A DNA stretch of 64,000 bases, from NCBI RefSeq assembly GCF_028737195.1, contig NZ_JAQZAJ010000001.1, positions 806,001 to 870,000 of the forward strand. The letters are read 5' to 3'. The notes beneath the pieces are model-generated. The model saw only the letters and a program-made list of their open reading frames with translations. It was not told the origin of the DNA and made no database searches. Of this stretch, positions 45,698 to 54,356 are shown piece by piece (position 1 is the stretch's first letter; each line of letters starts with the position of its first letter). The stretch is from Pseudovibrio exalbescens. GTDB taxonomy: Bacteria > Pseudomonadota > Alphaproteobacteria > Rhizobiales > Stappiaceae. Position numbers and translations under genes: made by a program.

Positions 45698-46183
45698 ATG
45701 TTTTCACGCCCCCAAAACCTAAAAATGCTCGCCAGTGCCCTTGCATTGATCTTTGGCTACGCTCCCACAATCGCAGCACAGACCACTCTTCAAAAAGCAA
45801 CATTGCCACCCCTTGCGGTTTACAAGGAGCTTGCTGAGGGCTCCCAGTTCACGAGCTGGGTCACATTTCAGGAAACGGCCGACCAGCAGATCATCCACTT
45901 CAAACCGATCCTGCTTCTGCATTGCCGGTTGAAGGAGCTGCGTTATTCCATTGACAACAAGGGCCTTAAGGAACGTTTCCCGGTTCCGCCCTGCAATTCT
46001 GTGGCGCCCTTTGCCATGCCGAGCAGCACCTCATTGGCAGACACCGCTTTGGTTCTTGCTCCCGGGACGGCTGACGCCGTTGCTGTTCAAGTGATCTGGC
46101 AGGATGGGTCTGCCAGCCGTGTTGGATACTTCGAACCGTGCCGGGACGTCGGTTCAGTTCCCTGCGCCTATCCGCTGAATTAG
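45698..46183 (+). CDS. Exported protein of unknown function
   Basis: About 161 residues from the ATG at 45698 (AGAAGAAG upstream). A signal peptide (LASALALIFGYAPTIAAQ) is followed by a beta-rich domain with four cysteines (LLLHCRLKE, VPPCNSV, YFEPCRDVGSVPCAY), which suggests disulfides in the periplasm. Invasion-associated-locus-B-like proteins have a similar size and layout, but the sequence match is too weak for me to assign it. It is monocistronic: a terminator lies upstream and the next gene is convergent. Confidence 0.7.
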   Translation: MFSRPQNLKMLASALALIFGYAPTIAAQTTLQKATLPPLAVYKELAEGSQFTSWVTFQETADQQIIHFKPILLLHCRLKELRYSIDNKGLKERFPVPPCNSVAPFAMPSSTSLADTALVLAPGTADAVAVQVIWQDGSASRVGYFEPCRDVGSVPCAYPLN

Positions 46184-46214
46184 CTTCAAGCAGATAGGCC
46201 CAGAAGTATCTCGT

Positions 46215-46991
46215 TCAGCTCGGGCCAGTTAGATTGATTGGGCCCCTAGACGCGCTCAAGCCCCCATCCACCGGCAAATTAACGCCGGTAATGAAAGAAG
46301 CCTGATCACTTGCCAAAAAGAAGACCGCATTAGCCACTTCAACCGGCTTTGCAATCCGCTTCAACGGGACGGACTTGGCGTAATTCACAAGGTCACTTGG
46401 CGCAGCCCCTCTTGCAAACAACTTGCTGGCAAGCGCCATGGGCGAAACAGCGTTCACCCGAATGCCGTAGTCTGCATAGTCCAGTGCCATTGATTGTGTC
46501 AGGTTGAGAACGGCACCATTTGCAGAAGTAGACACAGCTGTACTACCACCGGTAAGCCCATCAGCATCCGAAGTAATGTTGACCACGGCACCACCGTGCT
46601 GCTCCATCATCATGGGCAAGATGTGTTTGCACGTGAGAAACACGCCCTTCACATCCACGTCGAAAACCCGCTCCCACGCGAAGACTTCCATCTGGTGTAC
46701 CGCGCCACACTTCAGGTTGGCTGCGTTGTTCACCAGAATATCGCATCCGCCAAGGCGCTCTGCCACCGCACCCGCTGTTTCCTTGACGCTCTGTTCTGAA
46801 GAGAGATTACAACGGCAATACTCTATGGTGACTGCGTCATTGATTGCTTTCAGTTCGTCGGCTACGGCTTCCCCATCGTCGCGATGTTCGATGCCAGTGA
46901 ACAGCACGTGGTTGCCAGCTTCTACGAAGCGCTTCACCACATCCTTGCCGAACCGTGAGGTGCCGCCAGTGACCACAACTCTTTTGTTCAT
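46215..46991 (-). CDS. SDR-fold protein lacking catalytic residues
   Basis: The 258-residue chain has the SDR layout from start to end (VVVTGGTSRFGKDVV, DILVNNAA, GAVVNITSDADGLTGG, GIRVNAVSPMA, GVNLPVDGG). Yet the Tyr and Lys of the YxxxK active site are Ser154 and Asn158 (VSTSANGAVLNL), the helix-4 Asn is Asp113, and the third glycine of the TGxxxGxG nucleotide loop is Arg13. Only Ser141 of the tetrad remains. The frame is otherwise intact and well conserved, so this is a probable pseudoenzyme or a protein with changed chemistry rather than a decaying gene. It is divergent from an IclR regulator. Confidence 0.85.
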   Translation of the reverse strand: MNKRVVVTGGTSRFGKDVVKRFVEAGNHVLFTGIEHRDDGEAVADELKAINDAVTIEYCRCNLSSEQSVKETAGAVAERLGGCDILVNNAANLKCGAVHQMEVFAWERVFDVDVKGVFLTCKHILPMMMEQHGGAVVNITSDADGLTGGSTAVSTSANGAVLNLTQSMALDYADYGIRVNAVSPMALASKLFARGAAPSDLVNYAKSVPLKRIAKPVEVANAVFFLASDQASFITGVNLPVDGGLSASRGPINLTGPS

Positions 46992-47430
46992 TTTTTACTC
47001 CACGCCACAAGCGCAACGCTTCCCAGCGCTGCTTATTCTCTCCAGAACCCGTTAGAACCACGTGTCACCGGAAAGCTCACCCAAAGGCGGTTCCCAATGA
47101 ACCTCCGCTAATTTGCCACACGGGATCATTAGGTGTACGCCGCGAAAACCACAGGGTGATCAAAGTGTTCAATACCAATCCTTGAGTGTGTATCACGCAC
47201 ACATTTAAAAACAATGACGTGTTTACCAACAATGGATAGGTTGCATGCACTACGTCATAACCCCATGCGACAGTGTGTTTTTTCCCAATGGTTTGACAAT
47301 AAGGAACCAGTTCGAATATTTTCAACAGAGGGCAGTTCTTGAAAATCATCTTCTGCGTTAAGCGCAAGCACCCGTTGTGATTGAGAGACCTTCGTGAACC
47401 GGCGGCACTAGGTAAGAAAGTTTTTGAACC
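46992..47430. other. 439-bp divergent region SDR / IclR
   Basis: No convincing gene; an open frame at 47077-47367 on the minus strand has no recognisable content. The region carries several GAACC elements (near 47099, 47304, 47395, 47425), an inverted repeat listed next, and GTGTGT/ACACA arms near 47186-47203. Promoters for both genes must be here. Confidence 0.45.
47089..47103. promoter_or_regulatory. Candidate IclR operator
   Basis: GGTTC-CCAAT-GAACC is a perfect 5-bp-arm palindrome 98 bp upstream of the SDR start. IclR-family sites are often short dyads with GGTTC/GAACC-like arms. A second GAAC-CA-GTTC dyad lies at 47304-47313. Confidence 0.45.
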
Positions 47431-48198
47431 TTGGAACAGAAGAAGACAAACCAGTCAATTGACCGTGCCGTGAGCATACTCAGCTTCATTGCAGAGAATG
47501 GGAACAGCGCACGCTTGATGGATATGTGTGATGCTCTGGACCTAAAAAAGAGCACGTTGCACGGCATTCTCGCCACCATGCAGATCCATGGGCTGATCAC
47601 TCAAGACACAGACACCTCCCGTTACTCGCTGGGCATCAAGCTGTTCGAGCTGGGCAAGATCTACGAAGAGAATTTCTCCTTGCGCCAAGTCATTCGGCCA
47701 ACTCTGGAGCGGCTTTCAGCGGAGTTCAAGGAAAGTGTTCATGTGGGCATCTTGACCGAAGATAGCGTGCTTTACATGGACCGTATAGACTCGCCCTACT
47801 CCATTCGCGTTGCTGCAAAGGCAGGCCACAAAGCGCCGCTCTATTGCACCGCCATGGGGAAAGGGATTCTGGCCTACTCCAGCGAACAGCGTCAGGAAGA
47901 CTACCTTGCCAAAGGCCCGTTTCCGCGGCTGACGGAAAACACGCTCTGCACAGCAGACGAGCTTCGCGCCGAGTTGCGGGCCATCCGCCAACGCCAGTGG
48001 TCCATCGACAACGAAGAAGTCGAGATGGGTCTGATCTGCATTGCCTCACCTGTGGTGAATGGCGATGGCAAAGTAATTGCCGCCATCGGCATCAGTGGCC
48101 CCAAGCACCGAACGGATGAAGCAACTCTGGACTCCTGGAAGGCCGCCATTCCAGCGGCGGCACGGGATCTGTCCCAAACGATGCGCTTTACCCGCTAA
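47431..48198 (+). CDS. IclR-family transcriptional regulator
   Basis: The 255-residue protein has an N-terminal winged helix (SIDRAVSILSFIAENGNSARL with DLKKSTLHGILATM) and the C-terminal IclR ligand domain (YCTAMGKGILAYSS, EEVEMGLICIASPV, AAIGISGP). The start is TTG at 47431 with a weak ribosome site. It is divergent from the SDR-fold gene and convergent with mmsA, so the SDR gene is the likely target. The effector is unknown. Confidence 0.9.
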   Translation: MEQKKTNQSIDRAVSILSFIAENGNSARLMDMCDALDLKKSTLHGILATMQIHGLITQDTDTSRYSLGIKLFELGKIYEENFSLRQVIRPTLERLSAEFKESVHVGILTEDSVLYMDRIDSPYSIRVAAKAGHKAPLYCTAMGKGILAYSSEQRQEDYLAKGPFPRLTENTLCTADELRAELRAIRQRQWSIDNEEVEMGLICIASPVVNGDGKVIAAIGISGPKHRTDEATLDSWKAAIPAAARDLSQTMRFTR

Positions 48199-48201
48199 CA
48201 A

Positions 48202-48234
48202 AAAAACGGGCCCCACATCTGAGGCCCGTTTTTT
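48202..48234. terminator. Bidirectional terminator IclR gene / mmsA
   Basis: Stem ACGGGCC / GGCCCGT with a 10-base loop, an A-run on the left and TTTTTTG on the right, placed between convergent genes. Confidence 0.85.
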
Positions 48235-48255
48235 GTTTTCTTTGCCAGCCAAGCC

Positions 48256-49752
48256 CTACTTCATGGTTGGGATCACGAACTCTGCACCGTCTTTCAGGCC
48301 TGACGGCCAACGGGCCGTGACGGTCTTGGTACGAGTGTAGAACTTGAAACCATCCGGACCGTGTTGGTTCAGATCGCCGAAGCCAGAGCGCTTCCAGCCG
48401 CCAAACGTGTGGTAAGCCAGCGGCACCGGAATCGGCACATTTACACCAACCATGCCAATATTGATGCGAGAGGCAAAGTCTCGTGCCGTATCCCCATCGC
48501 GGGTAAAGATGGCGGTGCCGTTGCCGTATTCATGGCTCATAGGCAGGTCCAGCGCCTCGTCATAGTTTTTAGCGCGGACCACGGACAGAACCGGACCGAA
48601 AATCTCTTGCGTGTAGATGTCCATATCCTTGGTAACATGGTCGAACAGGCAGCCGCCCATGAAGTTGCCGTTTTCATAGCCCTGCAGTTTGAAATCACGG
48701 CCATCGACGACCAGTTTTGCACCCTGCTCCACGCCACGGTCCACCAGTCCCTTGATCCGTGAGAGCGCCTCTGGCGTGATCAACGGGCCAAAGTCGACAT
48801 CGTCACCGGCTGTATAGGGCCCGATCTTGAGGCCTTCCACACGCGGAGCCAGCTTCTCAACCAGCCGATCCGCCGTATCTTCACCAACAGGTACTGCCAC
48901 AGAAATGGCCATGCAGCGCTCGCCCGCTGCGCCGTAGCCTGCGCCAATCAGCGCGTCCACGGCCTGGTCCATGTCCGCATCCGGCATGATGATCATGTGG
49001 TTCTTGGCCCCGCCGAAGCACTGAACGCGCTTCCCGTTGGCGCAGCCGCGGGTATAAACGTACTCGGCAATTGGCGTGGAACCCACAAATCCAACGGCCT
49101 GAATGATCGGATCATCAAGAATGCCGTCCACGACTTCCTTGTCTCCGTTCACAACGTTCAGAACGCCTTCAGGCAGGCCTGCTTCCATCATCAGTTCAGC
49201 CAGCATGACCGGCACCGTTGGGTTGCGTTCGGATGGCTTCAAAATGAACGCATTACCCGCCGCAATGGCAGTACAGAACTTCCACATCGGGATCATGGCG
49301 GGGAAGTTGAAGGGCGTGATGCCAGCTACAACGCCCAGCGGCTGGCGCATGGAATACATGTCGATGCCCGGCCCTGCGCCCTCAGTAAACTCACCCTTCA
49401 GGAGATGAGGCGCACCGATACAGAACTCCGCCACTTCCAGACCGCGGACAATATCGCCCTTTGCATCCGGAAATGTCTTGCCATGCTCGCTGGAGAGCAC
49501 TTCGGCCAGTTTGTCCATATCGCGGTGAAGCAGGTTGACAAACTGCATCATGACGCGGGCCCGGCGCTGCGGGTTGGTAGCGCCCCAGCCAATTTGTGCC
49601 TGTGCAGCGTTTGTGACTGCTTCACGCAATTCATCAAGGTTTGCCAGCGCGACCTTGCCGGTCACTTCACCGGTTGCCGGGTTGAAAATGTTGCCGAAAC
49701 GACCAGAGCGCCCAGGTACGCGCTTTCCTCCAACAAAGTGGCCCAGTTCCAT
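48256..49752 (-). CDS. mmsA: MmsA, methylmalonate-semialdehyde dehydrogenase (acylating)
   Basis: This CoA-acylating enzyme takes methylmalonate semialdehyde or malonate semialdehyde to propionyl-CoA or acetyl-CoA in valine, inositol or beta-alanine breakdown. It has 498 residues from the ATG at 49752, directly after GGAGGAAG; a longer frame to 49845 is rejected. Nucleophile C280 lies in GAAGERCMAIS. The general-base Glu of other aldehyde dehydrogenases is absent (FGGAKNHMIIMPD), as is normal for MmsA. NFPAMIPMWKF and HTFGGWKRSGFGD are diagnostic. A LysR gene is divergent. Confidence 0.95.
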   Translation of the reverse strand: MELGHFVGGKRVPGRSGRFGNIFNPATGEVTGKVALANLDELREAVTNAAQAQIGWGATNPQRRARVMMQFVNLLHRDMDKLAEVLSSEHGKTFPDAKGDIVRGLEVAEFCIGAPHLLKGEFTEGAGPGIDMYSMRQPLGVVAGITPFNFPAMIPMWKFCTAIAAGNAFILKPSERNPTVPVMLAELMMEAGLPEGVLNVVNGDKEVVDGILDDPIIQAVGFVGSTPIAEYVYTRGCANGKRVQCFGGAKNHMIIMPDADMDQAVDALIGAGYGAAGERCMAISVAVPVGEDTADRLVEKLAPRVEGLKIGPYTAGDDVDFGPLITPEALSRIKGLVDRGVEQGAKLVVDGRDFKLQGYENGNFMGGCLFDHVTKDMDIYTQEIFGPVLSVVRAKNYDEALDLPMSHEYGNGTAIFTRDGDTARDFASRINIGMVGVNVPIPVPLAYHTFGGWKRSGFGDLNQHGPDGFKFYTRTKTVTARWPSGLKDGAEFVIPTMK

Positions 49753-49821
49753 CTGCTTCCTCCCAAATAGTTTCCAGATCACGCTTTTCAGCAGATTACC
49801 AGATTTTACGTAGGCCCAGAA

Positions 49822-49844
49822 TGAACTATATTTATTGCAGTTCA
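49822..49844. promoter_or_regulatory. LysR-type dyad between mmsA and LysR gene
   Basis: TGAACT and AGTTCA arms enclose 11 AT-rich bases, matching the T-N11-A layout of LysR-family sites. It lies 61 bp upstream of the LysR ATG and 70 bp upstream of mmsA. Confidence 0.55.
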
Positions 49845-49905
49845 ACCTGATATTTGACGAAGCCGTTGTGCATTAATTAAAGCACATAACCGCATTGGAG
49901 ATCCT

Positions 49906-50784
49906 ATGAACTGGGATGACACCCGCATTTTCTTGAGTGTTGCGCGCAACGGGCAAATCCTCGCCGCTGCCCAGCGCCTTGGTATCAACCACGCGACGGT
50001 CGCCCGTCGGGTGACAGCCTTGGAAGATGCGCTTCAAACAAAGCTTCTTGAGCGCGCAACAACAGGTTGCTCCTTGACGGCGGAAGGCGAACGCTTTCTG
50101 GAATACGCAGAGGTGATGGAGGCGCAAATGCAGGATGCGCAAGCTGTCATTGGCGGCATGGATGTGGAGCTTTCCGGGACCGTGCGCATTGCCGCCCCGG
50201 ATGGCTTCGGCGTGAACTTCCTTGCGCCTCGCCTCGGAGAGTTCAACGAGAAGTACCCCAATCTCACTGTTCAACTGGTCCCCCTCCACCGCAGCTTCTC
50301 CTTGTCGAAACGAGAAGCAGACATTGCGATCAACGTGGGGCGCCCCGAGCATGGCCGCCTCGTGACCCGCAAGCTGGTGGACTATTCCCTCAATCTCTAT
50401 GCTTCCAGAGAGTACATTGAAAAACACGGCGTACCGCTTACTTCCGATGATCTCAAGCAACACCGACTGATCGGTTATGTGGACGATCTCGTGTTTACCC
50501 CTTCCCTCAACTATACCGAGGAAATCCTGAAGGGGTGGCGCTCTTCACTGGAGTTCGCCAGTGCGCTTGCCCAAACAGAAGCCGTTCGCGCGGGCGCAGG
50601 CATTGGGGTGCTTCATGCTTTCATTGCCAATCAGGACCCGACATTTGTGCGCGTACTGCCGGAGCGGCGCATTGAGCGCAGCTATTGGTTGCTTACCCAT
50701 GAAACCACAAAGAACCTTCGCCGGATCAAGATGCTAGGTGACTTCATTGTTGAGAGCGTACTGGCCGAACGGCATTTGTTTTGA
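49906..50784 (+). CDS. LysR-family transcriptional regulator
   Basis: The 292-residue protein has the LysR winged helix (WDDTRIFLSVARNGQILAAAQRLGINHATVARRV at residues 3-37) and a periplasmic-binding-protein-like effector domain. It is divergent from mmsA with a T-N11-A dyad between, so it probably controls mmsA and itself; the pirin gene downstream on the same strand is another candidate target. Inducer unknown. Confidence 0.9.
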   Translation: MNWDDTRIFLSVARNGQILAAAQRLGINHATVARRVTALEDALQTKLLERATTGCSLTAEGERFLEYAEVMEAQMQDAQAVIGGMDVELSGTVRIAAPDGFGVNFLAPRLGEFNEKYPNLTVQLVPLHRSFSLSKREADIAINVGRPEHGRLVTRKLVDYSLNLYASREYIEKHGVPLTSDDLKQHRLIGYVDDLVFTPSLNYTEEILKGWRSSLEFASALAQTEAVRAGAGIGVLHAFIANQDPTFVRVLPERRIERSYWLLTHETTKNLRRIKMLGDFIVESVLAERHLF

Positions 50785-50950
50785 TCCTTGTTCATTCATC
50801 GAAACAGCAACAATAGGCCTTCAACCTCAAGATTGTTCACTAAAACGCGTACTGTGTGTTCACTTTCAATCCGCGCCGAGAACGGTATGTTGATTTCAAC
50901 GCAGACATACGCACCGCCAAAGGGCGATGCCCGATTGAAAGGCCATAGCC

Positions 50951-51874
50951 ATGACATTGCCAAACCAGCCAGATCCAATTCCAGGCGATGAGCAGAGCAT
51001 CAACGCGATCGAGCAGGTCATTGTGCCGCGCGCCCATGACATCGGCAATTTTGAGGTGCGCCGCGCACTGCCGACAAAGAGCCGTCAGATGGTTGGTCCT
51101 TTCATTTTTTGGGATCAGATGGGCCCTGCCGAGTTTCTGCATGGTGGCGGGATCGATGTACGCCCCCACCCACACATCGGCCTGTCGACCGTAACATACC
51201 TTCTGGAAGGCGAAGTCTACCACCGAGACAGCCTCGGTAGCGACATGATCATCAAGCCTGAAGAGCTGAACTGGATGACCGCAGGTCAGGGGATTGTTCA
51301 CTCCGAGCGTGAGCGTCCTGAAGTGAAAGGCACGCCGCGCAGCTTGTTTGGCATTCAGAGTTGGGTTGCACTTCCAAAACACATGGAAGAAACGGCTCCA
51401 GCCTTTGAACACTATGCCAATGACAAGATGCCGGTGATCACCGACAACGACAAGCGCGTGCGGTTGATTGCAGGGTCGCTTTATGGCCAGACATCACCCG
51501 TGAACACAGCCAGCGAGACACTTTATGCAGACATCTCGCTTAACGCAGGGTCGGTTCTTCCGGTTGATCCAACCCATGAGGAGCGAGCAATCTACACGTT
51601 GACTAGCCGCATCGAGATCAATGGCGACGTGTTTGAGCCGGGTCAACTTCTCGTTTTGCGCGCTGGTGATGCCTTGACCGTTCGCGCCAAGGACAATGCA
51701 CGCATCATGCTGTTTGGCGGCGAGCCGATGGACGGCCCTCGTCACATTTGGTGGAACTTCGTTTCCTCCTCAAAGGAACGTATCGAGCAGGCTAAGGAAG
51801 ACTGGCGCTCCATGAAGTTTGGCAGTGTACCGGGCGATGTGGAAGAGTTCATCCCTCTTCCCGGCATGAGCTAA
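50951..51874 (+). CDS. Pirin-family cupin protein
   Basis: The 307-residue bicupin has the pirin metal site in the N-terminal domain: RPHPHIGLSTVTYLLEG and QGIVHSERERPE give three His and one Glu for iron. Pirins are redox sensors or, in some bacteria, quercetinases. AAAGG precedes the ATG. A direct repeat TGTTCACT (50834 and 50857) lies upstream. Its stop codon overlaps that of the convergent membrane-protein gene. Confidence 0.9.
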   Translation: MTLPNQPDPIPGDEQSINAIEQVIVPRAHDIGNFEVRRALPTKSRQMVGPFIFWDQMGPAEFLHGGGIDVRPHPHIGLSTVTYLLEGEVYHRDSLGSDMIIKPEELNWMTAGQGIVHSERERPEVKGTPRSLFGIQSWVALPKHMEETAPAFEHYANDKMPVITDNDKRVRLIAGSLYGQTSPVNTASETLYADISLNAGSVLPVDPTHEERAIYTLTSRIEINGDVFEPGQLLVLRAGDALTVRAKDNARIMLFGGEPMDGPRHIWWNFVSSSKERIEQAKEDWRSMKFGSVPGDVEEFIPLPGMS

Positions 51875-52677
51875 AATCCATTAGGGAACAGCACAAAGGG
51901 TGGGTGACCGCCCTTTGTCCGCCTTGCAAGCAAGTGTCTGCTCACAGGTTTGGCCTCGCCCTCTTCGGTGAGGCCTGACAGCGTCAACACCTTCCAATGC
52001 ACCCCGCCAATGCGCTGGTCGAAACTGCGCCCTTCCCGGAAAGCGGTCAGAACCCCTTCAGGCGGTGCCTCGCCAAGATCAGCCAGTACCGTTTCCAGTG
52101 CATTGGTTATGAGACCAATAGCGGGGCGCATGAGTGCATCCTGACCCGCCGTACCCTGAAATCTGATCGAAGCTACATCGGAGACTGACGGCCCGCGCAT
52201 GGAAAAGAACACCGTCGCTTGATCGGCTGCCTGTGCGGTCTCATCATCACGCCTGCTTTCAAGGAGCGGGGCGCGTCCAATGGTAATCACATCGGAGCTG
52301 CAGCCATATCCGGGCCCCATGGTGAGACGACGCCATCCCTTGTTTTGAAACCCCTCCTCAGCAAATCTTTGGCACAGGTCCTGTGGCGTTGCCTTGATAA
52401 TGCGGCGAAACTCCTGCTCAAACTCCACTTCTCTGGCCAACATGCGTGCGCTGGTAGGGTCGAGCGCCGATGGACTTGCCGCATCATCACCACCAAGGGC
52501 CACGAACCATTGTGCAATCTCCATCCGGTCCCCGGAACTCAAAAGCGCCCAGTAAAGCCCCAGCACACTGCAAGCCATAAACACACTGACGCACAGCGTG
52601 GTTGCCACTTGCACAGCAAAGTGGCGCGACCGTCTTTCTGACCCGGATTTTACATTTGTTGGCTTGCTTTCCCTCAC
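51871..52677 (-). CDS. Single-span membrane protein of unknown function
   Basis: About 268 residues: a short basic N-terminus, one membrane span (VATTLCVSVFMACSVLGLYWALLSS) and a periplasmic domain of about 220 residues with two cysteines (QDLCQRF, GYGCSSD). It might belong to the DUF6030 group of Rhizobiales proteins, but I am not sure. The start is set at GTG 52677 because the longer frame to 52737 would begin inside the terminator of the upstream gene. The 3' end overlaps the pirin stop codon by three bases. Confidence 0.65.
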   Translation of the reverse strand: MRESKPTNVKSGSERRSRHFAVQVATTLCVSVFMACSVLGLYWALLSSGDRMEIAQWFVALGGDDAASPSALDPTSARMLAREVEFEQEFRRIIKATPQDLCQRFAEEGFQNKGWRRLTMGPGYGCSSDVITIGRAPLLESRRDDETAQAADQATVFFSMRGPSVSDVASIRFQGTAGQDALMRPAIGLITNALETVLADLGEAPPEGVLTAFREGRSFDQRIGGVHWKVLTLSGLTEEGEAKPVSRHLLARRTKGGHPPFVLFPNGF

Positions 52678-52699
52678 AGTCCCAAGGTTGCGCCAAAAC

Positions 52700-52735
52700 A
52701 AAAAAAGCGCCACCCCTCGTTCTGAAGGGTGACGC
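52700..52735 (-). terminator. Rho-independent terminator of the phosphomannomutase gene
   Basis: On the minus strand GCGTCACCC pairs with GGGTGGCGC (one G-U) and is followed by seven T. It lies 38 bp after the stop codon. Confidence 0.85.
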
Positions 52736-52773
52736 ATGAAACTTGAGCCGTTCGCTACGAAACGGGTCAGAAG

Positions 52774-54273
52774 TTAGAGAGTCTGATTGTACTCACCGAC
52801 CTCTGGGTTTTCACGAAGGACCGCGTCAACCGCCTTGAACATCTCGTGCAGACGCTCCTCGGAGACCGGGCTTTCCACCACCACGACCAGCTCTGGTTTG
52901 TTGGAGGAAGCGCGAACGAGGCCCCAGGTGCCGTCCTCGGAGACAACGCGAACGCCGTTTACTGTGATGAGGTCTGTGATGGCTTGACCGGCGACCTTCT
53001 CCCCATTGGCGTGCATGTCCTTGAAACGCTTTACCACCTTGTCGACGACATCGTACTTCTCTTCATCGGAGCACTTGGGCGCCATGGTTGGAGAGCCCCA
53101 GGTCTTGGGAAGAGCGCGGCGCATGTCGGCAACGGTCTTGTCTGGATTGCGGTCCATCATGTCGAGAACCGCAATGGCGGAGACAAGGCCATCATCATAG
53201 CCACGGCCAATTGGCGCGTTGAAGAAGTAGTGGCCAGACTTTTCGAAGCCCGCAAGGGCCTGAAGGTCGGTCACGCGGCGCTTGATGTAGGAGTGGCCGG
53301 TCTTGAAGTAGTCGGTCTTTGCCCCGTTCTCCTTGAGGACAGGATCAGTGTTGAACAGGCCCGTGGATTTAACATCCACCACGAACTGGGCGTTGTCATA
53401 GATGGCGGACAGATCGCGAGCCAGCATGACGCCGACCTTGTCTGCAAAGATTTCTTCACCTTCGTTGTCCACGATCCCGCAGCGATCGCCATCACCGTCA
53501 AAGCCGAGCCCCACTTCCGCGCCGGTTTCAAGCACCTTGTCGCGGATTGCATGAAGCATCTTCATGTCTTCAGGGTTCGGATTGTAGTTCGGGAACGTGT
53601 GGTCCAGCTCACAGTCGAGCGGTATCACATCAACACCCAGCGCTTCCAGAATGCGCGGTGCAAACGCACCGGCCGTTCCGTTACCACAGGCAACCACAGC
53701 CTTGATCGGGCGCTTCAGTTTCTCGCGTTTTGTCAGGTCGTTGAAGTAGCGCTCTGCAAAGCCGGCATGGAACTCATAGGAGCCCCCGCCCGGAAGCTTG
53801 AAATCGCCAGCAAGAACGATGTCGCGCAAACGTCCCATCTCATCGGGACCGAATGTCAATGGGCGGTTTGCACCCATCTTCACCCCTGTCCAACCGTTGT
53901 CATTGTGCGAGGCGGTGACCATTGCAACGCAAGGCACATCCAGCTCGAACTGGGCAAAGTAGGACATGGGCGACATGGCAAGGCCAATGTCGTGAACCTT
54001 CATGCCGGATGCCAGCAAACCGTTGATGAGGGCCATCTTGATAGACGCGGAATACCCTCGGAAGTCGTGACCTGTCACGATCTCGGGGCGTACACCGAGC
54101 TCATGCACCAGAGTGCCGAGCCCCATGCCCAGCGCCTGAATGCCCATGAGATTGATTTCTTTTTCAAACAACCAACGTGCGTCGTACTCGCGGAACCCCG
54201 TTGGCTTGACCAGAGGTGTCGTCTCGTATTCCAGAGTGTTCGGGGTCAACTGAGCAACAGGTTTATCAAACAT
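52774..54273 (-). CDS. Phosphomannomutase/phosphoglucomutase
   Basis: The 499-residue alpha-D-phosphohexomutase interconverts hexose 6- and 1-phosphates. The phosphoserine is S122 in VTASHNDNGWTGVK, the magnesium loop is GFDGDGDRCGIV (D259, D261, D263), and the sugar loop and phosphate loop are FEKSGHYFF and VRASSNKPELVV. It gives mannose-1-phosphate for the enzyme encoded 83 bp upstream on the same strand. A 479-codon open frame on the other strand is a shadow. Confidence 0.92.
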   Translation of the reverse strand: MFDKPVAQLTPNTLEYETTPLVKPTGFREYDARWLFEKEINLMGIQALGMGLGTLVHELGVRPEIVTGHDFRGYSASIKMALINGLLASGMKVHDIGLAMSPMSYFAQFELDVPCVAMVTASHNDNGWTGVKMGANRPLTFGPDEMGRLRDIVLAGDFKLPGGGSYEFHAGFAERYFNDLTKREKLKRPIKAVVACGNGTAGAFAPRILEALGVDVIPLDCELDHTFPNYNPNPEDMKMLHAIRDKVLETGAEVGLGFDGDGDRCGIVDNEGEEIFADKVGVMLARDLSAIYDNAQFVVDVKSTGLFNTDPVLKENGAKTDYFKTGHSYIKRRVTDLQALAGFEKSGHYFFNAPIGRGYDDGLVSAIAVLDMMDRNPDKTVADMRRALPKTWGSPTMAPKCSDEEKYDVVDKVVKRFKDMHANGEKVAGQAITDLITVNGVRVVSEDGTWGLVRASSNKPELVVVVESPVSEERLHEMFKAVDAVLRENPEVGEYNQTL

Positions 54274-54356
54274 AAAAGCTCCTAATGCGAATAGGTTGGG
54301 TGTTATTTAACAGCCTCTTATGACGTTTTGCCAACCGGCTAAACAAGTCGCAGGCC

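Noticed and set aside
52846-54285. 479-codon open frame on the plus strand
   Set aside because: It lies wholly antisense to the phosphomannomutase gene, whose motifs and length are clear; the long frame is a codon-bias shadow with no domain.
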